A model generated the notes under the pieces. It did no database searches. It saw nothing but the letters and a program-made list of their open reading frames with translations, and was not told the origin of the DNA. A stretch of DNA of 35,903 bases. Origin: RGIG3528 sp045629005 (GTDB lineage: Bacteria > Bacillota > Clostridia > Lachnospirales > Lachnospiraceae). Location of the stretch: positions 1 to 35,903 of the forward strand of contig JAZQQJ010000039.1 of assembly GCA_045629005.1 (NCBI GenBank), in the 5' to 3' direction. Both the position numbers and the translations under genes were made by a program. This document shows positions 1-6,752 of this stretch, piece by piece (the first letter of the stretch is position 1; every line of letters starts with the position of its first letter).

Positions 1-6
1 ATCCAT
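1..6 (-). CDS. First codons of a gene running off the left edge
   Basis: On the minus strand an ATG at 6-4 is followed by one more codon before the window ends. It is preceded by a strong ribosome binding site (GAAGGAGG, 24-17) with a 10-base spacer, and further up by a promoter-like pair of hexamers. The product cannot be seen. Since it follows a lasso precursor and cyclase on the same strand, a lasso maturation gene (RRE protein B1, leader peptidase B2 or ABC exporter) is the natural guess, but that is inference only. Confidence 0.4.
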
Positions 7-57
7 CTAGGATAAACCTCCTTCGTATTTTTTTGTGCGGTTGGCGAACCTGCACTT

Positions 58-86
58 ATTATACCTCAGGAGGTTTTTTTCTTGAA
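58..86 (-). promoter_or_regulatory. Promoter for the gene leaving the left edge
   Basis: Minus strand: a perfect -10 TATAAT (58-63) lies 17 bases from a weak -35 TTCAAG (81-86). It sits after the precursor terminator and before the RBS at 24-17. The downstream gene would therefore have its own promoter instead of depending only on read-through from the precursor. Confidence 0.5.
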
Positions 87-144
87 GCTTAAGCTGACCA
101 GGGACACACCTGCATAGCAGGTGGTTTATTTGTATTGGGAATAC

Positions 145-180
145 AAAAAAAAGACCTTGGCATAAGCGCCAAGGTCTTTT
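145..180 (-). terminator. Intrinsic terminator after the lasso precursor
   Basis: Perfect 13-bp stem (149-161 paired with 168-180, loop 162-167) with an A run at 145-152 that becomes the U tract on the minus strand. It starts four bases after the stop codon of the precursor gene. Because the right arm also ends in TTTT, it may work weakly on the plus strand. Confidence 0.85.
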
Positions 181-184
181 GCAA

Positions 185-394
185 TTAATTTCCTGAGATC
201 AATTCAGTATTATTATCCTGCCCAGAATCACCACTGCCAGAACCATCATTGTCAGGCTTAGTCCAGCTCAAATGACCGCTTATTTCTCCATCGCCGATGT
301 AACCGCCATCCCTATATATGCCAGTCCATCTATGAGCAGTCTCTTCAATACCAAGTTCTACTACTACAGGTTCATTCCAATTTTTCATTTTCAT
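185..394 (-). CDS. Putative lasso peptide precursor (69 aa)
   Basis: Small peptide next to a lasso-type cyclase. The N-terminus has leader features known from Firmicute (paeninodin-type) lasso precursors: a Trp-x-Glu-Pro segment (W6-P9), then V-E-L-G-I and a Thr (T19). If T19 is the usual penultimate leader residue, the core begins at His21, and Asp29 falls at core position 9, a permitted ring-closing acid (HRWTGIYRD). The rest is rich in Gly, Asp, Asn and Ser and carries no Cys, arguing against lanthipeptides and sactipeptides. Oddities: the predicted core plus tail is about 49 residues, much longer than the usual 15-25, and the first core residue would be His, which is rare. The tail may be trimmed, or cleavage may lie elsewhere. 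Start: ATG preceded by GGAGGAAATG on the minus strand. The gene lies downstream of the cyclase, the reverse of the common precursor-first order. Confidence 0.6.
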   Translation of the reverse strand: MKMKNWNEPVVVELGIEETAHRWTGIYRDGGYIGDGEISGHLSWTKPDNDGSGSGDSGQDNNTELISGN

Positions 395-479
395 TTCCTC
401 CTAGAAAATATATTCATTTGATGCGCTTATATTACCAGTCAAAAGTTCCTATATCAATTAATCTTTCAAAACTGTTATC

Positions 480-2417
480 TTATTCTCTTCTCAGCAAAAA
501 GCATCTAAGGATATATGCATATCCAAGATAGTCAAAGCGTGATTCTGATTCATCTTCCGGTAGATTATTAATCTCTTCCAGATATTTTTTTTCTTTATCT
601 TTATCAACATACTCCTTGTAAAAGTCCGGAACAAGTTCCTCGTTTTTTTCAAATAAAGGTATAATATTATTCCAATCACGTTTCACACGTAAAAAATAAT
701 CTGCATTTTGAACGCCATATCTCATCCATTTATCCAAAAGATCCGTAGGCAATACATCTCGCATATTTCCACGTATCAGCCACCTTGGCGTTCCTTTATA
801 TGTGAACAGTCCATACGGCAATGAGTAGCAAAATCTTAGCATTCGGGCATCCTTTGTTGGGTCCCTTATTATTACACCATAGGCAAGCCCAAGTTTTGTC
901 TCATATTCTCCCATATATGTATACATAGATTTTTTTGTCAAAAAAGCAATATGATGTTGTGAATTCATTGGTATATTCTCAATGCAATTAAGTCCCCCTA
1001 ATTTAAAGCGCTCTTTATACGAATAGTTCTCAACAAAATCATCTTTTAAGAATGGATTATATTTTTCATATTTTCCTATTCCTTCTTTTAAGATTTTTTT
1101 AGCATAAGAAAAATATCCAAGGCATCCCAAAAACGCTTTTTTTCGGCTCTCACCAACAGTTTTGCTGTAAGTATTAAGAGTAAAAAACATTTTACAAAAA
1201 CGTTTTTTTAAATAATATTCAAACAGTACGTCATCAATATTGCCGTAAGAAACAGATCCGTTTCCGGTTTGTCCGGTAAGTACTATCTTACATCCTTTAT
1301 TTGACGCTTTCTCAAATATTTCGCAAAGATTAGGGAAATTAGCAAATGCTTTAAAAGGTATTTCCATTCTGTCAACTACAAAGGGCATATCTTCAAAACA
1401 GTTTTTACCGTCGTTATTAACAAAGTTCAATTCCATATTGCTATATGGGGTAGCTATTTTTTTTACATCGGCTGTTTCATCCAGTATAAAATAGAAGTAG
1501 TCTTTTTCATCCACGTTTATAGCAGGTACATATGTAAACGAATGAAGCTTTTTATTCATTCTTTCAAGGCTCTGTGCGGCTAAAACTCCTATACTTGCCG
1601 AATCAAGACCGCTGCTCATTGCAACAGCAACTTCCCCCTTTGTATTTACCGCATCCGATACACATCTATCAAATAGTTTTCTAAAGTAAGTACCATATTG
1701 CTTTGCATTCTTGCACTTGCAATCCACAAGCTTCTCAGACATATCAAAGTATTCATGTTCAGTAGCATAACCGTCTTTTATTTCAAGCCATACTCCGGGA
1801 TTTAGTTTTTTTATTCCTTCGTATGGTGTATTATCAGACATTAGATTCGGCATAAGTCCGGGAGTCATAAGGAAGTCCTCAATGTACTGCCTATCGTACT
1901 CCTTTTTACCGGTGTATGCCAATATTCCATCTATCAAAGTTGAGAACACTACTGCATTGTCCTCCAAACAATAGTAAAGACATCTTGAAGCAACCGGGTC
2001 GGAGGCAAGAATTATCTTTCCGGTATTTTTGTCATAAACAGAAATACTGAAAAGCCCTCTTAATTGCTTAAAGCACTCAGTTCCATATTTACAAAACAGT
2101 CTGTATATCAGTTCTCCATCCGGTAAATCCAAAGAAGCAGTTTCTTCAGCCTCAGATTTGCATATTTGCTTTATAACCTCTTCCCTGTTATCCAGAATAC
2201 AATCTGCAGCAAACACCAAGTTTTCATCAGCAATTGGCATCTGCTCTTTTTCATCATATTCGTGCACATAAATACAACCGACACCAAAAAAGCAATCTGA
2301 ATCAGCCCATTCCATTATGTTATCAAGTTTCGCTTTTCTATTGTATACCTCGCGAATTTGAGCACTCTGAGGCTTTATCTTCTTATTTTTAGATACAATC
2401 CCCCATATTGCTGCCAT
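480..2417 (-). CDS. Asparagine-synthetase-like lasso peptide cyclase (C protein)
   Basis: 645 residues with the two-domain asparagine synthetase B layout. The N-terminal Ntn-type domain (about 1-200) begins M-A-A-I-W-G: the catalytic Cys2 of true glutamine amidotransferases is Ala, so it should not hydrolyse glutamine. The C-terminal ATP-pyrophosphatase domain has the PP-loop SSGLDS (268-273), a T-G-Q-T-G-N-G segment and a C-terminal region with RDPTKDARM and RWLIRGNMRD. These features fit lasso isopeptide-bond-forming cyclases, which adenylate the ring Asp/Glu and join it to the core N-terminus. The adjacent small precursor supports this reading. A standalone amidotransferase-dead AsnB is the alternative. 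The RBS is AAAGGAG upstream of ATG 2417. A GDSL hydrolase is divergently transcribed upstream, so no maturation gene lies on that side; the protease would have to lie beyond position 1. Confidence 0.75.
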   Translation of the reverse strand: MAAIWGIVSKNKKIKPQSAQIREVYNRKAKLDNIMEWADSDCFFGVGCIYVHEYDEKEQMPIADENLVFAADCILDNREEVIKQICKSEAEETASLDLPDGELIYRLFCKYGTECFKQLRGLFSISVYDKNTGKIILASDPVASRCLYYCLEDNAVVFSTLIDGILAYTGKKEYDRQYIEDFLMTPGLMPNLMSDNTPYEGIKKLNPGVWLEIKDGYATEHEYFDMSEKLVDCKCKNAKQYGTYFRKLFDRCVSDAVNTKGEVAVAMSSGLDSASIGVLAAQSLERMNKKLHSFTYVPAINVDEKDYFYFILDETADVKKIATPYSNMELNFVNNDGKNCFEDMPFVVDRMEIPFKAFANFPNLCEIFEKASNKGCKIVLTGQTGNGSVSYGNIDDVLFEYYLKKRFCKMFFTLNTYSKTVGESRKKAFLGCLGYFSYAKKILKEGIGKYEKYNPFLKDDFVENYSYKERFKLGGLNCIENIPMNSQHHIAFLTKKSMYTYMGEYETKLGLAYGVIIRDPTKDARMLRFCYSLPYGLFTYKGTPRWLIRGNMRDVLPTDLLDKWMRYGVQNADYFLRVKRDWNNIIPLFEKNEELVPDFYKEYVDKDKEKKYLEEINNLPEDESESRFDYLGYAYILRCFLLRRE

Positions 2418-2456
2418 GTAATAATTCTCCTTTCAAAATATCACACAAAATGTCAT

Positions 2457-2489
2457 CTCTTTTATTGCTCTTTTATTGCTTTTTTATTG
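2457..2489. repeat. Three tandem 11-bp repeats between divergent promoters
   Basis: CTCTTTTATTG is repeated perfectly at 2457-2467 and 2468-2478, with a near copy (CTTTTTTATTG) at 2479-2489. The period is about one helical turn. The block lies about 40 bp upstream of the cyclase start and reaches the -35 region of the divergent GDSL gene, which suits a regulator binding one face of the DNA. It could also be simple slippage. Confidence 0.7.
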
Positions 2490-2515
2490 TTTTTATGTAT
2501 TTCAGGCTATATAAT
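2487..2515 (+). promoter_or_regulatory. Promoter for the GDSL hydrolase gene
   Basis: -35 TTGTTT (2487-2492), 17-base spacer, -10 TATAAT (2510-2515). It gives a leader of about 90 nt before the ATG at 2613 (RBS AAGGGG). The -35 overlaps the last 11-bp repeat. Confidence 0.55.
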
Positions 2516-2612
2516 CTTTTTTACTCACATAAATCATATTTCTGTATATAAAACCATTCCCGGCAGCAAGATGCAGTCGCACCCGCCGCCCACCACATAA
2601 TAAGGGGTTCTT

Positions 2613-3311
2613 ATGAGTAGCACCAATGACAAGATTAAAATTGTATGCATCGGCGATTCCATTACAGAAGGCTTTGGTCTTGGAGACAATCCTTCTGTTT
2701 TTTACCCCAGTGCCATGAATGACTTCCTCGGAAAAAAATACGAGGTTTTCAATAAAGGTGTCACATGTTCCTGCGTAATTAACCGTGAGAGCGACGGTCG
2801 TCCGTACGGCCTTCCCTACGCGCGTCAGCCCAAATACCTTGAAGCGCTCGAGCTTAAAGGTGACATATACATCATCATGCTCGGCACAAACGATGCTTCC
2901 GACGGATATGACGGTGCCACAGGTAAAAAAGACCCTTACGCAAATATGATAAAGCAGAAAAATTTCTTTGCCATGGACTACCAGTCAATAATCACCGCAG
3001 TAAAGGATGCCAATCCCGCAGCGCAGATTTTTCTCGTTGCTCCCATTCCGATTCATAACTGCATCTGGCCCAAGCATCAGGAACGTTATCTTGTAAAGTA
3101 TCTTCCAATAATCAAGAGGCTTGCCCAGGACAATAACTGTGAATTCATAGATCTTCATAAAGAGTTTGAACTCTTCCCCGAGGATGTATTCGAATCACTT
3201 TATCAGCCTGACGGCCTGCACCCTAACATCACCGGTGCTAACGTCATTGCAAGCATAATGACAAGCTACCTTAAGAGAAAAATGAAATCTTCTTTTTTCT
3301 CTATTCACTAA
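2613..3311 (+). CDS. SGNH/GDSL-family hydrolase
   Basis: 232 residues with the diagnostic blocks of SGNH hydrolases: block I GDSIT with the nucleophile Ser16, the block III GTND segment (91-94), and block V DGLHPN with catalytic Asp200 and His203. No signal peptide is visible (start MSSTNDKIKIV), so it is probably cytoplasmic, acting as an esterase, deacetylase or lipase-like enzyme on a small substrate; the substrate cannot be read from sequence. It is divergent from the lasso cyclase and convergent with the OYE gene, whose stop lies only about 50 bp away with no terminator hairpin between them. Confidence 0.85.
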   Translation: MSSTNDKIKIVCIGDSITEGFGLGDNPSVFYPSAMNDFLGKKYEVFNKGVTCSCVINRESDGRPYGLPYARQPKYLEALELKGDIYIIMLGTNDASDGYDGATGKKDPYANMIKQKNFFAMDYQSIITAVKDANPAAQIFLVAPIPIHNCIWPKHQERYLVKYLPIIKRLAQDNNCEFIDLHKEFELFPEDVFESLYQPDGLHPNITGANVIASIMTSYLKRKMKSSFFSIH

Positions 3312-3330
3312 AGAATTTAGTTCGGAACAT

Positions 3331-3396
3331 TTTCTTTCTCTCAAACGCTTTTGCTCCGGCACCTTATGCTCTTTCAAAAGCCTTCGCTCCGGCGCA
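3331..3396 (-). repeat. In-frame echo of the OYE gene 3' end (33-bp period)
   Basis: The last 11 codons of the OYE gene, stop included (3396-3364), are followed directly and in frame by a near copy (3363-3331). Both encode AGAKAFER. The four codons of that octapeptide that differ (GCG/GCA, AAG/AAA, GCT/GCG, GAA/GAG) differ only at synonymous third positions. Read past the TAA, the frame continues as GAGAKAFERKKMFRTKFFSE to a TAG at 3303-3301, which touches the end of the convergent hydrolase gene. Confidence 0.85.
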
Positions 3397-4440
3397 CTTT
3401 ACTGTCCCATCGTTCAGAAAAGGGCTGTAATAACAAGCCGGCTTGCAATTCATGCATCTTCCTGTAGGACGGCCGGCAAGCGCATCATTTGCAAAGTTCG
3501 GGTTAACAAGGAAGCCTCGTCCGACATCAATCATATCTATACCTGTGAGCTCCAGCGCTCCTCTTGCGTCCTCAGCGCTCTTTATGCTGTCGACAGCAAA
3601 GACGGGAATGTCAGGAAGCTCTTTTTTTACTTGCATAGCACCATAGAAAGCTTCCTTGTACGGGAAGTCTACTGGTTTTTCCGCTTTCATTCCCTCATTG
3701 AAGCCGTAAGATATATCAAGGAAGTCGCAAAGCGATGCAATGTCCTTTGCGTGGCGTATACCTGCCTCAAGATCCGGTTCAAATGCGGCCAGACGTATTC
3801 CGACAACAAAATTATTGCCGCAAGCCTCTCTGCAAGCCTTAAGAACTTCCTTTGCAAAAAGGCTGTTTTCCTCACAATACTCGTCTGTACGCTTGTTAAT
3901 AACCTTATTAAAGAACTGGGAAATAAGATAGCTGTGACAACCGTGGAGTTCTATTCCGTCAAGCCCCGCCTTCTGTGCGCGCAAAGCAGCCTGAACAAAA
4001 TCGTTTATCGTCTCTTTAATACGTTCCTTGCTCATCTCATGTCCGTGCACTTCAAACGGACCATGCTGAATGAGGTAGTCACTGCACGTTTCGGCCTCTT
4101 TATCAATTCCGCACACGCCTGCATGAAGAAGCTGTACGAAGAAAGGAGTGCCTTCCTCATGCACAACATCTGCAAGCTTTTTGAAGCCTTCAATCTGACC
4201 GTCTTCCCAAAGGCCGAGGTTTGAAGGTGCAAGCCTGCTTCGCTGCGTAATAGCCGTAGCTTCGGCGATGATTAGTCCCGCACCTCCCTTTGCCATTGCT
4301 TTATAATGCTCAACGCTCTTGTCTGTAACAAGTCCTTTGTCATCCGACCAATGAAACATTACCATAGGCGGAACGCATATGCGGTTCTTTGTTTCAATGC
4401 TCCCGATTTTTACTCTGTCTTCAAGCTTTTTCACACTCAT
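3364..4440 (-). CDS. Old Yellow Enzyme-family FMN oxidoreductase with [4Fe-4S] motif, single domain
   Basis: 358-residue NADH:flavin oxidoreductase of the OYE TIM-barrel family: N-terminal LEDRVKIGSIETKNR, the active-site segment H166-G-C-H169-S-Y171, and C-terminal barrel motifs (V-D-S-I, D-V-G-R-G). The C-terminus has C329-x2-C332-x3-C336-x12-C349, the cluster-binding pattern of 2,4-dienoyl-CoA reductase, trimethylamine dehydrogenase and 2-enoate reductase relatives. Those enzymes continue with an FAD/NAD(P)H domain; this protein ends nine residues after the last Cys, so electrons must come from a separate partner. It probably reduces an activated C=C bond; the substrate is unknown. The RBS is AGGAGAGGG upstream of ATG 4440. 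The 3' end is partly duplicated beyond the stop, and paired palindromes lie in its leader. Confidence 0.85.
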   Translation of the reverse strand: MSVKKLEDRVKIGSIETKNRICVPPMVMFHWSDDKGLVTDKSVEHYKAMAKGGAGLIIAEATAITQRSRLAPSNLGLWEDGQIEGFKKLADVVHEEGTPFFVQLLHAGVCGIDKEAETCSDYLIQHGPFEVHGHEMSKERIKETINDFVQAALRAQKAGLDGIELHGCHSYLISQFFNKVINKRTDEYCEENSLFAKEVLKACREACGNNFVVGIRLAAFEPDLEAGIRHAKDIASLCDFLDISYGFNEGMKAEKPVDFPYKEAFYGAMQVKKELPDIPVFAVDSIKSAEDARGALELTGIDMIDVGRGFLVNPNFANDALAGRPTGRCMNCKPACYYSPFLNDGTVKCAGAKAFERA

Positions 4441-4525
4441 TTTCCCTCTCCTGTTTTTTCAATATTTTGATTAGTTTCTTCCAATTGCTTGTTTTAATAA
4501 ATCATAAAATGTAACCGCAAACTTC

Positions 4526-4553
4526 TTGTAATTACAAACTTTTGTAATTACAA
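4526..4553. promoter_or_regulatory. Two 12-bp palindromes upstream of the OYE gene (operator candidate)
   Basis: TTGTAATTACAA occurs twice (4526-4537 and 4542-4553), 16 bp apart, with a degenerate third relative next to it (about 4509-4524). Repeated short palindromes 70-115 bp ahead of a start codon are typical of MarR-, TetR- or ArsR-type operators. No such regulator is encoded nearby, so the cognate protein would be elsewhere. Confidence 0.55.
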
Positions 4554-4617
4554 ACTTTTTTGAAATTAGGGTCATCGTTTAACTTCCCCGGACAAGCCCT
4601 TTTTATTTTTTAGGATA

Positions 4618-4646
4618 ATTATACATTTTATCCCTTTCATAAGCAA
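4618..4646 (-). promoter_or_regulatory. Promoter for the OYE gene
   Basis: Minus strand: -35 TTGCTT (4646-4641), 17-base spacer, -10 TATAAT (4623-4618). Initiation would be near 4611, leaving a leader of about 170 nt that contains the paired palindromes. A second, closer promoter cannot be excluded. Confidence 0.5.
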
Positions 4647-4706
4647 CCACAACAAATAATATAGCCAAGCTTCAGACAACGCCCGTTGCGGTCGCGGTTT
4701 ATTGCC

Positions 4707-5021
4707 TTTTGACTAGCTAAAATTGAAAAATCGTATTTTGGTAGCATGAAAATCCGAGCTTTGGGAAGCTTTTGACTAGCTAAATTTCAAAAATCGTATT
4801 TTAGTAGCATGAAAATCCGGGCTTTTGGAAGCTTTTGACTAGCTAAATTTCAAAAATTGGATTTTAGTAGCATGAAAATCCGAGCTTTGGGAAGCTTTTG
4901 ACTAGCTAATTTTCAAAAATTGAATTTTAGTAGCATGAGTGGCCACATTTCCCTAGTTTTTTGACTAGCTAATTTTCAAAAATTGAATTTTAGTAGCATA
5001 CAAGGCGGCATATCCAAGTCT
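4707..5021 (+). repeat. Array A: five units of a 63-bp repeat
   Basis: Units start at 4707, 4770, 4833, 4896 and 4959, exactly 63 bp apart. Each begins TTTTGACTAGCTAA and runs about 41 bp to TTTTAGTAGCAT, enclosing an imperfect hairpin (CTAAATTTC / GAATTTTAG). The remaining 22 bp are alike in units 1-3 (GAAAATCCG and following) but unrelated in units 4 and 5 (GAGTGGCCAC..., ACAAGGCGGC...), yet the spacing does not change. No ORF runs through it. The same family forms array B. Not a CRISPR: the variable part is short and mostly repeated, and no cas gene is present. Confidence 0.95.
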
Positions 5022-5045
5022 CATCCCGCAAGATTTTTAGCATGA

Positions 5046-5084
5046 CGCGGCGAAAAATGAATTTAATGCCAAATTTTTGCCGCG
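5046..5084. other. GC-clamped hairpin after array A
   Basis: CGCGGCGAAAAAT (5046-5058) pairs with ATTTTTGCCGCG (5073-5084) with one bulged G. There is no U tract on either side, so it is not a typical terminator. It directly follows the decayed end of array A. Confidence 0.6.
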
Positions 5085-5113
5085 AACCAGACATAAAGCC
5101 TACAAGTCATCCA

Positions 5114-5134
5114 GCAAACTTCGTTTGCTCAATG
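5114..5134 (+). repeat. Partial copy of the palindromic intergenic element family
   Basis: GCAAAC-TTC-GTTTGC followed by TCAATG matches the left end of the elements at 6519 and 15364 (GCGAGC-TCG-GCTCGC, GCGAAC-TCC-GTTCGC, both followed by TCGATG). The stem bases differ but stay complementary. Confidence 0.55.
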
Positions 5135-5141
5135 ATTGCAT

Positions 5142-5176
5142 AAAAAAGGCACATACGTCTTCGCAACGTATATGCC
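5142..5176 (-). terminator. Terminator of the lacI operon
   Basis: Minus-strand hairpin: 5176-5166 pairs with 5158-5148 (GGCATATACGT / ACGTATGTGCC, one wobble), followed by six U from the A run at 5147-5142. It lies about 45 bp after the stop of the 58-residue gene. Confidence 0.8.
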
Positions 5177-5219
5177 TATTTTAACATCAAGCCCGTCAAA
5201 TGCTTTGCCTGCTGCTTTT

Positions 5220-5396
5220 TTATTTTGCGATAGTGTACATAAGGTAAATCAGTACCCATTCATCATTCTTTGAGTCATACTCTACGTTGACAATCATATC
5301 GATGGGAATGCTCTGGTTGTTGAGATATGTAGTCAGCTTGTCAATAGAAGAGAATGTGTGGAATGTGTAACGTGTCTGTAATGCGTTGTCTGCCAT
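5220..5396 (-). CDS. Small conserved-looking protein of unknown function (58 aa)
   Basis: Starts MADNALQTRY. A longer open frame reaches upstream into the lacI gene, but the ATG at 5396 is chosen because it has an RBS (GAAAGG) and lies 13 bp after the lacI stop, as expected for a second operon gene. The protein has no membrane segment or Cys; it reads as an alpha-beta mini-domain (F-S-S-I-D-K-L-T-T-Y-L-N-N, then I-D-M-I-V-N-V-E-Y and W-V-L-I-Y-L). Its size and I-V-N-V-E-Y / L-I-Y pattern loosely recall small Cse60-type sporulation proteins, but that is a resemblance only. A terminator follows. Confidence 0.65.
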   Translation of the reverse strand: MADNALQTRYTFHTFSSIDKLTTYLNNQSIPIDMIVNVEYDSKNDEWVLIYLMYTIAK

Positions 5397-5409
5397 GATG
5401 ATTGCCTTT

Positions 5410-6432
5410 CTACGTTGTTTCTCGTTCGATAATTCTGCCCTCAAACACAAGATGCTTGTGTTCTCCCTTGCCGTCGAGCACGTCCATAAGGAGTGCACTT
5501 GTTTCAACGGCCATCTGCTCAATCGGCTGGGCAAGCGTCGATATTGCAGGTGAATAATAACCGGTAAGCTCAATGCCGTCAAAGCCTATAACGGCACACT
5601 GCTGCGGCACCTGTATCTTGTTCTCGGAAAGGCATCTGAGTGCCCCGACAGCCATAACATCCGCAATAGCGAATATAGCGTCGAACTCTACTCCCTTTTC
5701 AAGAAGTCTCTTACAAGCCATGTATCCGGTCTCGTAGCTGTACTCAGCATTTTCATCGGGAAGATACATAACAAGGTCCTTGTCAAAAGGAATTCCTGCT
5801 TCCGTAAGCGCTCTCTTATAACCGCTTAAGCGAAGCATTCCGACAGATGTATCATTCTCTGCACCGGCAAAAATGGCGATACGCCTTCTGCCTCTTGCAA
5901 GAAGAAAACTCGTTACTTTTGCGCCCTCAAGCTCATCATCGACGGATACCGAAGAATAGTCTGCCTGATTGATGCCTCGAATGGGTGCCCCGACGGTAGA
6001 TACAACATAAGGAATCTTTATTCCCGCAAGCCGCCTGCCTGAGCGTGTAGCAATGCCTCCGAGGAAAATCAGTCCGCAAAGACGTTTTTCCTTTGCAAGT
6101 TCCACTGCGACATCCGCCTCGTCTTCGGACGGATCGACATGCTGAAGTACCATGGTATAGCCGTTTTCTATGATATCGGCTTCCATTATCTTTATCATAA
6201 CATTAAAGAACGGATTTGTCATTCCTTTTACAAGAACAGCAATAGCTTTTCCGCCACTTCTTTTAAGATTTCTGGCACTGTTGTTCGGAACATAACCAAG
6301 TTCTTCAATCTTCTGCAAGATTAAAGCCTTCTTTTCTTCACTTATATTGGGGTGGTCGTTGATAGCGCGCGATACGGTACTGACGCCTACTCCGCACGCT
6401 TTTGCAACCTCACGTATTGTGATACTCTCCAT
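5410..6432 (-). CDS. LacI-family transcriptional regulator
   Basis: 340 residues: an N-terminal LacI helix-turn-helix (ITIREVAKACGVGVSTVSRAIN, split across residues 4-25) and hinge (Y-V-P-N-N-S-A-R-N-L), then a periplasmic-binding-protein-like effector domain (about 60-330) with the typical A-V-L-V-K-G, F-D-G-I-E-L and S-T-L-A-Q-P segments. The effector is probably a sugar. Only a 58-residue gene shares its operon, so its metabolic targets are elsewhere or it mainly controls itself. A 20-bp perfect palindrome lies just downstream of its -10, indicating autoregulation. The RBS is GAAAGGTG. The leader is unusually long (about 270 nt) and holds a large palindromic element. Confidence 0.9.
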   Translation of the reverse strand: MESITIREVAKACGVGVSTVSRAINDHPNISEEKKALILQKIEELGYVPNNSARNLKRSGGKAIAVLVKGMTNPFFNVMIKIMEADIIENGYTMVLQHVDPSEDEADVAVELAKEKRLCGLIFLGGIATRSGRRLAGIKIPYVVSTVGAPIRGINQADYSSVSVDDELEGAKVTSFLLARGRRRIAIFAGAENDTSVGMLRLSGYKRALTEAGIPFDKDLVMYLPDENAEYSYETGYMACKRLLEKGVEFDAIFAIADVMAVGALRCLSENKIQVPQQCAVIGFDGIELTGYYSPAISTLAQPIEQMAVETSALLMDVLDGKGEHKHLVFEGRIIERETT

Positions 6433-6488
6433 AAAACACCTTTCAGTTTCCGGCCGGTCGCCATTTGCACACCATCTTCAGAACTCAC

Positions 6489-6680
6489 GTATACAGCCGA
6501 TTTCATGCTGTCATCTCGCGAGCTCGGCTCGCTCGATGTTCGTTTGCTCATAACTCGTGCAACCGATAAACTCGGCTGTATATGCATCCACACGATATTG
6601 TAAGCAAGCTTACATCTCGTGTGTTATGCATATATATCGCCTGCTGAAGCAGGCTACACGAGTTAGTTCGCTATTCGTGC
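6489..6680. repeat. Palindromic intergenic element in the lacI leader
   Basis: Several nested inverted repeats: TATACAGCCGA (6491-6501) with TCGGCTGTATA (6572-6582), TAACTCGTG (6551-6559) with CACGAGTTA (6657-6665), a perfect GTAAGCAAGCTTAC near 6600-6613, and GCCTGCT/AGCAGGC. Its ends (GCGAGC-TCG-GCTCGC at 6519-6533, CGTTTGCTCATAAC, TTCGCTATTCGTGC) match the element at 15361-15530, while the interior differs. It would be transcribed as part of the lacI leader. Confidence 0.75.
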
Positions 6681-6686
6681 AAAAAA

Positions 6687-6706
6687 CCGTGGAAACGTTT
6701 CCACGG
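6687..6706. promoter_or_regulatory. LacI-type operator (20-bp perfect palindrome)
   Basis: CCGTGGAAACGTTTCCACGG is a perfect palindrome with the central CG step and TGGAAA half-site typical of LacI/GalR/CcpA-family operators; the inner 14 bp also fit a cre site. It starts about three bases past the lacI -10, so binding would block initiation. Autoregulation by the LacI protein, or control by CcpA, are the two readings. Confidence 0.8.
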
Positions 6707-6708
6707 CT

Positions 6709-6737
6709 ATAATATCATCATTTATGCAAGATTGCAA
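6709..6737 (-). promoter_or_regulatory. Promoter of the lacI operon
   Basis: Minus strand: -35 TTGCAA (6737-6732), 17-base spacer, -10 TATTAT (6714-6709). Start is predicted near 6702, inside the palindromic operator. Confidence 0.7.
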
Positions 6738-6752
6738 GGTATGAAATTTATG

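Noticed and set aside
3631..4224. 197-codon plus-strand frame inside the OYE gene
   Set aside because: Antisense to a clear enzyme gene, no RBS and no recognisable motif.
4707..5021. CRISPR array in the 63-bp repeats
   Set aside because: The 22-bp inter-repeat segments are mostly repeated copies, shorter than CRISPR spacers, and no cas gene is near. Kept as an unusual repeat array instead.
5397..5582. Extended 120-residue version of the small gene after lacI
   Set aside because: The upstream half is an out-of-frame reading of lacI; the internal ATG at 5396 has its own RBS.
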